Program-made: the position numbers and the translations under genes | Shown: piece by piece, positions 26,400 through 34,871 of the stretch | How the letters are laid out: every line of letters begins with the position of its first letter | Position numbering within the stretch: position 1 is the stretch's first letter | Notes under the pieces: generated by a model | Seen by the model: the letters and a program-made list of their open reading frames with translations, nothing else | Told to the model about the DNA's origin: nothing | The model's database searches: none | Source of the DNA: an uncultured Flavobacteriaceae bacterium | GTDB lineage: Bacteria > Bacteroidota > Bacteroidia > Flavobacteriales > Flavobacteriaceae | Length of the DNA stretch: 64,000 bases | Direction: 5' to 3' | Assembly: GCA_943789305.1 (NCBI GenBank) | Contig: CALSTP010000001.1 | Coordinates: forward strand, 1,092,178 to 1,156,177

Positions 26400-29300
26400 T
26401 TAATTTGTGGTGTAAGTTATTAATTTTTCGTTATTCTGTGAGATTAAGATTAAATCTCTATCGGACATCTTAAGCTGTTCGATATGTTTTCCAGAAAAAG
26501 GTACTCTAAAACCTGTTTCCGTTTGATCGAGTACATTCATATTAAATTGATTATCAATTGTAATAACTACTCCTTCACTTGCATTCTTGGGGCCAGTAAA
26601 TACTTCAAAAGCATTGTCATTACCCACAAGAAGTATCTTTTTTGTTCCTTGTTGTGAATCATCTGTCCAAACTTCAGCATCAAAAATTGGAGAAAATTGA
26701 GCCTCTACCGGCAGTTCGTGTTGTATGAATATTCCATCTTTATTTTCGAAAATTGATGAACTGTAAGTATAAATCTTCAAAGTAGCTGCTTTTTCTAATT
26801 CTTCTGGGGTCAAAATATTTTCTAGAGAAGCATTTGCATATAATGCATAATTTTTGAACTCCTTCTTTTTGTATTGCAGTTGATTTAAAAAATTATTACG
26901 TAAATGAATGGGAGAATACCGACCGTTTTCTGGGGCAAAAACCAACGGTTCATTCTTACCATTTCCTGTAAAGTCGGCATACTTCATAAGCATAGGCTCC
27001 TTTACAGAAATCGAGTAAGGATTGTTCCACCCTTGATTTCCAACTATCAAATCCAAATCCCCATCATCATCTAAATCAGATACAGTAATTGAATTCCATG
27101 CTCCATCAATGTTTGTGGGGAAGTAAGATTCAGATTGAATGAAATGATCTTTTTTGTTGATCAATGCTTGAATACTACCCCATTCTGTGGATAAAACTAG
27201 ATCGTTTAAACCATCCTGGTCGAGATCAACTAATTCTGCATCGGTTATCATTCCGAGATAACCTTTATTTGGTAAAAATTTATCCGTTTTATTCTCAAAA
27301 ACACCTTTATTATTAATCAATAAAACTGTTTGTGGAGACTCAGGGAAATTATAAGGTCTTACCCTAGCGGTTACTAATAAATCTATATCTTGATCACCGT
27401 CAACATCAAATGGAAGTACTTTAGATGTAGCTTCTGTAAACTTTGGAAGTGCTTTATTATTGGGTGTGAAATTCCCTTTTCCGTCATTCAGCATTAATTC
27501 ATCTTGAAGGATTTCGGGATTATTTTCTCCATTATGACCATACCCCAAGTAAAGGTCGAGATCTTGATCTTGATCTGCATCAAAAAGAGAGAGAGCAACC
27601 ACTTCTTTTTGGGGGTTAATAAAAGTAAATTTTAATTTTTCAAATCTTTTATCATTTTGACTAAATAACACACTTTGTTGTCCCTTTGCTCCCCCTAAAA
27701 TAACATCTTCACGCCCATCTCCGTTAATATCTCCAACAGCTATTGCTGGCCCCTCATTACTGTAGATGCGCTGTTGTAATTCATCTGTGAAAAAATCATA
27801 ACTTTTGTTCTCTTGGTGTTCAAAATCCAAGCCCGTTAAAGTCGATGCTTCTTTGAAAAACTGAGGCTTTGGAGTCCTTTTATTAATTTGCTGCTTTGCG
27901 ATAGTATCATGGGAAATTTCGATAAGGGTATTGATCGACAGGTTATACAATGTACTGCTTTCTTTATCGTTCCAATAAATTTTTAATGAATCTATTGTAT
28001 TCTTTTTTTCTAGTCCAAAATGAAGTGTAGTACCTGTAGAGGAAAGATAGCCTCGGTAAGGATTTATTTTTTCTTTTTGAAAGGTTCCTTGATGATATAG
28101 TTCCACACGCGTGTGCAATGCTTGAGTGTTATTAGCAGGTCCTTTTAATTTCACATTTAAAAAATTGTTTTCTGAAAATTTATTTTCAAAAATAAAAGCA
28201 GTATCGTTTAGGTTGTTTACAACGATATCAAGGTCTCCATCCTGGTCTAAATCTGCAAGAGCCTGACCATAGGAGTAAGAATCATAATCCATTCCCCAGA
28301 GTTTGGTTTGATCATTAAATTCATTTCTTTTTGAATTTTGAAACATCACATTGGGAAGTTTAACTCTTGGAATCATATCCAAAAAATCTTGGTTTGTTGC
28401 TAAGATACTTTCATAGCTTCCGCGATAGTTTATAAAATCTAAATCGGTTAAATCACGTGGAAATCCATTTGTAATATAGAGGTCTTTAAAACCGTCGTCG
28501 TCAAAATCAGCGAGGAGTGGAGACCAACTCCAGTCGGTGTTGCTGACGTGTGCTAATTGGCTGATTTCATGAAAAGTATTTTCTTGATTTACATAAAGGC
28601 AATTTCTCATGTACTGCGGTTTTTCTTTGTACATGTCTAAAAGATCATAGAACAGAAAATTGGTCTTCGAAAACATTTGTTTGGTTCTACTTGATGTTCT
28701 GGGAAGCATATCTAATGTTATTAAATCTTCCTGACCATCATTGTTGAAATCTGCCACATCGACTCCCATAGAACTGAAGCTTTGATGTTTAAAATAGCTG
28801 TCGATTTCTTCTTCAAAGGTTCCATCTTTTTGATTAATGTACATCGCACTGCTAGTTACAAAATCATTACTTACAAAAATATCCAGCCAACCATCATCAT
28901 TGGCATCAAAAATATTGGCTGACAAAGAAAAAGCATCATTTAATATACCACTCTCTTCGGTTACATCAACAAAGTGAGTGCCATCCAAATTTTTGAAGAG
29001 TATATTTACATTATTGCGGTCTTTATTTTTTTGAAAATTTCTTTTACTCAACACATCTCCCCTGTTGGTAAAATGATTGTTGATTAAAAACATATCCATA
29101 AGACCGTCTTTATTGTAATCAAAAAAGTAGCTGTTGATTGAAAATCCATCATAATCCAAGCCATAATCTTTAGCTTTATTTACAAACTGGGGAATACCCT
29201 CTGAATCCAGCCCTTGATTTTCAAGAAGAATGTTTTTTCTGTTAGTTGCTGAACCCTTACCCGAAACGGCAATATGCATGTCTAGCCAACCATCATTATT

Positions 29301-29648
29301 AATGTCTATTACGGAAACTCCCATTGACCAGAAGCCAGAACAACCTGCATTTGCTTTTTGTGTAATATCTTTAAATTTCAAATCCCCATTATTCAAATAG
29401 AGAGCATTATCAACCACGTTTCCTGTGAAATAAATATCTTCTAATCCATCATTATTAAAATCGGCTAAAGCAACTCCTCCACCATTGTACATGTACTCGT
29501 ACAACAATATGTTGAGAGAATCGGATTCAGTTACTTTATTATTGAAAAAAACTTGGGAATCTTTTGAAGGAATGAGTTCCATATTTGTGTTTTTTCCACA
29601 ACGAGTAGAAATAAGTAATAAAAAAAATAATCCAAGGTAAATGCGCAT
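26400..29648 (-). CDS. FG-GAP/VCBS-repeat lipoprotein with ASPIC/UnbV domain
   Basis: A 1082-residue predicted lipoprotein (signal peptide to LLISTRC, Cys17). It carries about twelve acidic calcium-binding D-x-[DN]-x-D-G repeats spread over residues about 60-910, for example DFNNDGLEDIYF, DINNDGWLDMHI, DFDDDGFKDLYI, DINGDGREDVIL and DLDDDGDLDLIV. These form a beta-propeller surface. Between the two repeat groups is an ASPIC/UnbV domain (about 500-590; NFLNVKLKGPANNTQ..., FGLEKKNTIDSLKIYW). Such proteins are common beside SusCD and are thought to bind glycans or protein partners at the cell surface. Position 2-3 in this locus supports that. The role is inferred. Confidence 0.9.
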   Translation of the reverse strand: MRIYLGLFFLLLISTRCGKNTNMELIPSKDSQVFFNNKVTESDSLNILLYEYMYNGGGVALADFNNDGLEDIYFTGNVVDNALYLNNGDLKFKDITQKANAGCSGFWSMGVSVIDINNDGWLDMHIAVSGKGSATNRKNILLENQGLDSEGIPQFVNKAKDYGLDYDGFSINSYFFDYNKDGLMDMFLINNHFTNRGDVLSKRNFQKNKDRNNVNILFKNLDGTHFVDVTEESGILNDAFSLSANIFDANDDGWLDIFVSNDFVTSSAMYINQKDGTFEEEIDSYFKHQSFSSMGVDVADFNNDGQEDLITLDMLPRTSSRTKQMFSKTNFLFYDLLDMYKEKPQYMRNCLYVNQENTFHEISQLAHVSNTDWSWSPLLADFDDDGFKDLYITNGFPRDLTDLDFINYRGSYESILATNQDFLDMIPRVKLPNVMFQNSKRNEFNDQTKLWGMDYDSYSYGQALADLDQDGDLDIVVNNLNDTAFIFENKFSENNFLNVKLKGPANNTQALHTRVELYHQGTFQKEKINPYRGYLSSTGTTLHFGLEKKNTIDSLKIYWNDKESSTLYNLSINTLIEISHDTIAKQQINKRTPKPQFFKEASTLTGLDFEHQENKSYDFFTDELQQRIYSNEGPAIAVGDINGDGREDVILGGAKGQQSVLFSQNDKRFEKLKFTFINPQKEVVALSLFDADQDQDLDLYLGYGHNGENNPEILQDELMLNDGKGNFTPNNKALPKFTEATSKVLPFDVDGDQDIDLLVTARVRPYNFPESPQTVLLINNKGVFENKTDKFLPNKGYLGMITDAELVDLDQDGLNDLVLSTEWGSIQALINKKDHFIQSESYFPTNIDGAWNSITVSDLDDDGDLDLIVGNQGWNNPYSISVKEPMLMKYADFTGNGKNEPLVFAPENGRYSPIHLRNNFLNQLQYKKKEFKNYALYANASLENILTPEELEKAATLKIYTYSSSIFENKDGIFIQHELPVEAQFSPIFDAEVWTDDSQQGTKKILLVGNDNAFEVFTGPKNASEGVVITIDNQFNMNVLDQTETGFRVPFSGKHIEQLKMSDRDLILISQNNEKLITYTTN

Positions 29649-29659
29649 AGTGTGAGTAT

Positions 29660-29694
29660 TTAAAAAGACAAAGCCCTATTAAAAATAGGGCCTT
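29660..29694 (-). terminator. Hairpin terminator after susD-like gene
   Basis: On the minus strand, AAGGCCCTAT (29694-29685), a short A/T-rich loop and ATAGGGCTTT (29679-29670) form a ten-base stem with one G-T pair, followed by the T-run ending TTTTT (29666-29662). It sits between the SusD-like stop (29747) and the FG-GAP start (29648). It would uncouple high SusCD expression from lower expression of the downstream genes. Confidence 0.75.
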
Positions 29695-29746
29695 GTGTAA
29701 TACTAATTAATTAGAATTTAATATCTAAATCAAATAGTCCTAATAT

Positions 29747-31465
29747 TTAAAAGCCAGGGTTCTGTGTGATTACACCACCACTTCCATCAATAGCCGTTAA
29801 AGGAATTGGGAAACGATTGTGCTTAGACTGATAAACCTGTCCTTTTCCAAAGGGTACAATTGTTTCAGATTCAACAGCGATGTAAGCATTGATTACCTGC
29901 TCAGCGTTCCCCCATCTTCTTAAATCAAAAGTACGGTGGCCTTCCATCGCAAGCTCTAAACGACGCTCAAAACGTACCGCTTTACGAGCAGTAGCTTGTG
30001 CTCCAGTCCAAGGATCATTATATAATCCAATTGAATAGTTTGCCGCATCAGCTCCAGTTGCATCTTTTACAGTAGCCATTGATTGAGCACGCTGACGAAT
30101 TTGATTTACTTGACCTCTTGCTGTTTCAAGATTTCCAGTTTCAACATTCGCTTCAGCAGCCATAAGTAAAACATCCGCATAACGCATAATGTGGTAATTG
30201 ATTCCTGAAAGTTGCTGTCCCCAGCCACCAGAACCAATGTTGGCAGCATCACCGTTGGTGTAAACATTCTTTTTGGGTAGATAAGGTCCAGAAATATCAG
30301 CGAATGATGCACGAATCCAATCTTTACCAATGTGAGGGCCATATCCATTATAGTCGATTCCACGTCTTCCAACGGTAAAATCTAAACGAGGATCTAAAGT
30401 ACCTGTTTCAGTAGTAAAAGGCTCAGAGCTTTCTACATTAGGATTAGCGTCGTTTTTAACGTGAGTGTTTTGAAAAGTATCAAGTAGTGGTAAACCATCT
30501 GCATCAGTTTGATAAGCGTCAACTAGATCTTGTGTTGGTTGATAAAAACCACAACAAGAACCGAATGGTCCACCTCCGGGGTAGTTTAATGCTCCTGTTG
30601 CATTTCCTTGCATAGACTGTGCGTCGTCTGCAGAGTATTGAATTGCAAAGATTGCTTCAACCCCATTTTCTGTTGCAGCCTTAAAGTTGTCCACAAGATT
30701 AGGGTGAAGACCATAAGCTCCACTAGAAACTACTGCATCTAAATTTGCTTTTGCATCAGCCCATTTACCTTGATATAACAGTGCTTTCCCTAAAAATGCT
30801 TGAGCTGCCCAACTAAGTGGACGGCCTGGTTGTGTATAATTACCAGTTCTAGAACTTGGTAAATTATCTTTTGCATAGGTAAAGTCTGCTTCAATTGCTG
30901 CCCAAAGTGCATCTTCAGTTGCATTTGGCTGATTATATTCAATATCTACAACATTCTGATCAGAAATTAACGGGAAAACTCCAAAGGTTTTTTTCAATTC
31001 AAAATGGAAGTGTCCTCTTAAAAACATTGCTTGAGCTCTTTGACTAACCAAAGTAGCGCCAGTATCGTCAATACTATTAATTAATTTAATAACTGCATTA
31101 GCTCTTTGAACTCCTGCAAATAAAACTGACCAACGAGCTAGAAAATAACCATTGGCAGTTTGCCAGTTGTACAACTCCAATTCAAATAAATCTGCTTGAT
31201 CCGAATCAGTACTCCCTTTGTGAGCGTCATCCGAAACAACATCCATTACCCAGTTATCCGCGCTACGTCCCCATTCATTACCTTGGGAATTTTGACGTAT
31301 CCCGTCGAGTACAGAATAAGCTCCTGTTAGTAATAAATCTACACCTTGTGCATTACCTAATTGAGAGTCACTTAGAGCTCCAATAGGATTGATATCAGTA
31401 AATTCTTCTGAACATCCTATGCTAAGAAAAATTATACTTAATAAAGTTATTGTTATTTTTTTCAT
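29747..31465 (-). CDS. SusD/RagB family nutrient-binding outer-membrane lipoprotein
   Basis: A 572-residue surface lipoprotein, the lid and glycan-binding partner of SusC. The signal peptide ends LSIGC (Cys18 lipidation), followed by acidic residues as in exported Bacteroidota lipoproteins (SEEF). RagB/SusD landmarks include LLTGAYSVLDG near 46, FLRGHFHFELKKTFG near 149-163, ALLYQGKWADAKANL and the closing RRLELAMEGHRTFDLRRWG (about 500-518). The length is at the upper side of normal. It lies ten bases after susC. The glycan is inferred to contain GlcNAc from the GH20 and NagB genes nearby. Confidence 0.97.
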   Translation of the reverse strand: MKKITITLLSIIFLSIGCSEEFTDINPIGALSDSQLGNAQGVDLLLTGAYSVLDGIRQNSQGNEWGRSADNWVMDVVSDDAHKGSTDSDQADLFELELYNWQTANGYFLARWSVLFAGVQRANAVIKLINSIDDTGATLVSQRAQAMFLRGHFHFELKKTFGVFPLISDQNVVDIEYNQPNATEDALWAAIEADFTYAKDNLPSSRTGNYTQPGRPLSWAAQAFLGKALLYQGKWADAKANLDAVVSSGAYGLHPNLVDNFKAATENGVEAIFAIQYSADDAQSMQGNATGALNYPGGGPFGSCCGFYQPTQDLVDAYQTDADGLPLLDTFQNTHVKNDANPNVESSEPFTTETGTLDPRLDFTVGRRGIDYNGYGPHIGKDWIRASFADISGPYLPKKNVYTNGDAANIGSGGWGQQLSGINYHIMRYADVLLMAAEANVETGNLETARGQVNQIRQRAQSMATVKDATGADAANYSIGLYNDPWTGAQATARKAVRFERRLELAMEGHRTFDLRRWGNAEQVINAYIAVESETIVPFGKGQVYQSKHNRFPIPLTAIDGSGGVITQNPGF

Positions 31466-31475
31466 GTTTAATTAA

Positions 31476-34400
31476 TTAAAAGTTTATGTTAAGTCCTACG
31501 GTTGTAATCCTAGCTTGAGGGTAGATACCTTCGTCAACTCCAATTGTTTGAGCTCCTCTTCCAACAACCTCTGGATCCAGTCCGTCGTAGTCAGTTATTG
31601 TAAACAAGTTTGCACCTGATACGTAAATACGTAAACCGCTTAAACCTGCTTTTTGTATAACAGCATCATCAAATGTGTATCCTAGTTGAAGGGTTTTTAA
31701 ACGAATAAAAGATCCATCTTCAACAAAAAATGAATTTGGTTGAGTTTCAGAGTTAGAAATTGACTCACTAAGTGCGGGTTGTATTCCTGTTCCAGCATTC
31801 AACACACGTACACTTCTGTTTCCGTTGAAAAATGTTGGGAAGTCTGAGTAAATCTTTGAATAGTTATAAATATCATTTCCTTGAGATCCATTGAAGAATG
31901 CAGAAAGGTCAAAGTTTTTGTAACCTAAGTTAAGGTTTAATCCCCATGTGTAATCTGGGTGTGGAGAACCGATGAAATCTCTATCACCATCAGTAATTCC
32001 AGCTACACCGTCAACTTCAGCGTAAGTGAAACGTCCATTAGAGTCAAGACCTGTAACTCTTCTTCCGTAGAAAGAAGAAATAGGTTGCCCAACCTGGGTA
32101 CGTGTAACAGCTCCTCCTCTGTAACCGGAATATCCTGCAGTTGGTGAGTCATTTACTAAAGCAGTAACTTCGTTTTTATAACTTGATAAGTTAAAAGATG
32201 CTTCATAGCTTAATCCACTTGATGTTTCGTCTGCATAAGAAATTAAGAAGTCAACCCCTTTATTGCTTACACTTCCAAAGTTTACATATGGAGCACTTGC
32301 ATCAATTGCTGTTGTTCCAATTTTTTGGTTGTCTTGCACAATTAAGTTTTCAGTATCGATTTCAAAGTATTCAATAGAAGAATTTAATTTTCCTGAGAAT
32401 AAACTAATATCTAGACCTAAGTTTTTACTTACACTAGTTTCCCATTTAAGGTTTGGATTACCCACACTCAATAATATGGCTCCAGATTGTTTTGAACCTC
32501 GTGCACCCGAGAATGAATAGAACGATTGAGATTCATTCAATCCAGAAATACTAACATCTGGATTAGAAGCTGGTAATTCTTGGTTTCCTAATTCTCCGTA
32601 TGAAACTCTTAACTTCAAGTTAGAGATTATACTGCTTGAGAAAAAGTCTTCTTTATCTATAACCCAACCAAAACTTGCAGAAGGGAATAATTCACCTTGA
32701 TTTTCCTCAGCAAAACGAGATGTTTGGTCTCTACGAACAGTTGCTGTTACAAGATAACGATCTTTGAAGCTGTAGTTTGCAGATGCAAATACAGATGCTA
32801 ATGAGTTTGAAGATTCTGATGCACTATTGATAATTGGAGTGCCCTCTCCATTACTCAATAAATAGTAATCGGGGGTTTCGAATAAGAAAGTAGCACGGGC
32901 TACATTATGGCCTTTGAAAAATACTTTATTAGCCTCATATCCTACAAATGCTTCAACTCTGTGGTCACCCAACTCTTTTGTATAGCTAAGTGTGTTTGTC
33001 CAAACCCATTCGTATTGATTGAATGTTTGCTCAGTTAAAGTTTGTGATCCACCTGTCTCTGCTTCTGGTGTTGCAGGAGAGTAAGAACGTCTGCTGAAGT
33101 TTCTCATTTGTCCACCAAGTGAAGTTTTAAATCTGAAATCATCTCCAAGTTTCAACTCAGCATAAATATCTCCTAGTAATCTTAGAGATTTATTGTAATC
33201 ATCCTTACCACGTATTAGTGTAGCGTAAGGTGTGTTTGCATTACCCAATCCAAGAGAGGTTGCATAAATTCCAGAAAAATCTCCATCGTCTTCACGAAGA
33301 GGAATTAAGGGAGAAGAACGCAATGCTGTTTCTACTTGGTTTCCGTTACGTTCTTTATCAACAGTTGCATTTAAATGCTGACCCACTCTTAAGATGTTTC
33401 CAACTTTGTAAGAGGAATTTGCACGAATACCAGCTCTTTCATAACCAGTTTCAATTTGAATACCATCACGTTTGAGGTAGTTTAAAGAGAAGAGTGAGCT
33501 ACCCTTTTCAGTTCCATTTTGAACGGAAAAAGAGATGTTTGTTGTTGGTGCTGCATCAAAAATTGCATCTAGCCAATCTGTTCCATTTGGATTTACAGTT
33601 GAAGATTGCTCAGCGCTTATACCCTGGATAGTACCAGGTATAACAGGAGAAGCTCCGCTTCCATATTGAGGATGAGTGAGAGCACTTCCATCATTTCTTT
33701 TACTTTCCCAAATCATTTGACCGTGCTGTTCAGCATTAAGTAATTGTGGAAGGTTGACAGCTTGAGACATCCCAGTAGATATTTCCAATGAAACTTTTGA
33801 TCCTCTGATAGCTTTACCACTTTTAGTAGTAATCACAATTACTCCATTCGAAGCTCGTGATCCGTATACAGCAGCAGCTCCATCCTTAAGAACGTTCATC
33901 TGTGCTATATCGGAGGGATTCAAACTATTAAGTACGAAAGCATCGTTGGTTTGAACACCATCAATAACATATAATGGATCATTATTGTTCGGAGTACCGT
34001 ATCCACGAATTCTTACTGTTGGTGCTGAACCTGGTTGACCGTTTGTAACAACAGACACCCCAGAAACTCTACCCTGTAATACTTCAGCAGCGTTTACAAC
34101 TGGTACCTTAACAGCATCAGCTACGTCAACAGTTGCGACAGCTCCAGTTACGCTTCCACGTGCTTGAGTGCTGTAACCCGTTACAATAATTTCGTCAAGT
34201 TGACTAACAGAATCTTGAAGAAAAATTGTTAAGTTGGTTAAACCATTTACTGCTAGAGTTTGTGATTCAAATCCAATACTGGAGATCTCAAGAGAGTCGC
34301 TATCATTTGTTTCAATTGAAAAATTTCCATCGAAGTCAGATGTGGTCCCTTTGTCTGTTCCAGAAATGATAATTGTAGCACCAGGAATCGGAACTCCTGC

Positions 34401-34496
34401 AGCATCAAGAACTACTCCAGTTGTTGATTGTTGAGCATGTAACAATAGTCCACAAAAAAGTAGCACTAAAGTTACAGCAAAATTGATTTTTTTCAT
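31476..34496 (-). CDS. SusC/RagA family TonB-linked outer-membrane receptor
   Basis: A 1006-residue TonB-dependent importer with a signal peptide (ending LLLHAQ). It has a carboxypeptidase-regulatory-like beta-sandwich (about 22-100; GVVLDAAGVPIPGATIIISG) and the SusC signature DEIIVTGYSTQARGSVTGA (about 101-119). The plug includes VRIRGYGTPNNNDPLYVIDG and AAVYGSRASNGVIVITTK, and a large barrel ends in RITTVGLNINF with a terminal Phe. It is the first gene of the leftward locus. No anti-sigma or hybrid two-component regulator gene is beside it, so regulation is not visible here. Confidence 0.97.
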   Translation of the reverse strand: MKKINFAVTLVLLFCGLLLHAQQSTTGVVLDAAGVPIPGATIIISGTDKGTTSDFDGNFSIETNDSDSLEISSIGFESQTLAVNGLTNLTIFLQDSVSQLDEIIVTGYSTQARGSVTGAVATVDVADAVKVPVVNAAEVLQGRVSGVSVVTNGQPGSAPTVRIRGYGTPNNNDPLYVIDGVQTNDAFVLNSLNPSDIAQMNVLKDGAAAVYGSRASNGVIVITTKSGKAIRGSKVSLEISTGMSQAVNLPQLLNAEQHGQMIWESKRNDGSALTHPQYGSGASPVIPGTIQGISAEQSSTVNPNGTDWLDAIFDAAPTTNISFSVQNGTEKGSSLFSLNYLKRDGIQIETGYERAGIRANSSYKVGNILRVGQHLNATVDKERNGNQVETALRSSPLIPLREDDGDFSGIYATSLGLGNANTPYATLIRGKDDYNKSLRLLGDIYAELKLGDDFRFKTSLGGQMRNFSRRSYSPATPEAETGGSQTLTEQTFNQYEWVWTNTLSYTKELGDHRVEAFVGYEANKVFFKGHNVARATFLFETPDYYLLSNGEGTPIINSASESSNSLASVFASANYSFKDRYLVTATVRRDQTSRFAEENQGELFPSASFGWVIDKEDFFSSSIISNLKLRVSYGELGNQELPASNPDVSISGLNESQSFYSFSGARGSKQSGAILLSVGNPNLKWETSVSKNLGLDISLFSGKLNSSIEYFEIDTENLIVQDNQKIGTTAIDASAPYVNFGSVSNKGVDFLISYADETSSGLSYEASFNLSSYKNEVTALVNDSPTAGYSGYRGGAVTRTQVGQPISSFYGRRVTGLDSNGRFTYAEVDGVAGITDGDRDFIGSPHPDYTWGLNLNLGYKNFDLSAFFNGSQGNDIYNYSKIYSDFPTFFNGNRSVRVLNAGTGIQPALSESISNSETQPNSFFVEDGSFIRLKTLQLGYTFDDAVIQKAGLSGLRIYVSGANLFTITDYDGLDPEVVGRGAQTIGVDEGIYPQARITTVGLNINF

Positions 34497-34871
34497 TTTT
34501 TGTTGTTTTGATTAAATATAGTTGTTGTTTTAAGGCCATAAATATAGTAAATAAATAATTATATAAAAATATTACTCCTGTTATTTGACAGTTAATTCAA
34601 CCCTCTCAAAGTTTGATTTCAATTTCAATTAAAATTTATGCAATTATAAGTGTATGGTTCTCAAAATATTAGTAAGAATGCAGAAAATTTATTGATAAGT
34701 TTAAATATTTCTAATTAAGAAAACGTAAACTTCCTGATAAAAAATGATGATATCATAAAAATAAAGTTTTTAAAATAAGTAATACTGAAATTATTTTAAT
34801 AATAATTGAATTTCTAATAAATTTATCTATGAAAAAAGCTCTAAATTTGAAAATTAAATAATTTTACATTA
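34497..34871 (+). other. 375-base AT-rich intergenic region between divergent susC and acylase genes
   Basis: No ORF of note and no RNA gene were seen. The region is extremely AT-rich with A- and T-tracts. A plausible rightward -7 box TAAATTTG lies at 34842-34849, 22 bases before the acylase ATG, without a good TTG partner. I could not find a full consensus promoter for susC. As the leader of a SusC operon it may hold a transcription activator site or a regulatory RNA, but nothing specific is visible by eye. Confidence 0.5.

Noticed and set aside
31959..34434. Several open frames of 60-90 codons on the plus strand opposite susC
   Set aside because: They are antisense shadows of a fully supported SusC gene, with unnatural composition (Ser/Arg-rich, no motifs).
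34497..34871. Regulatory RNA or riboswitch upstream of susC
   Set aside because: AT-rich with no stable GC-containing hairpins or known aptamer motif visible; I record the gap only.
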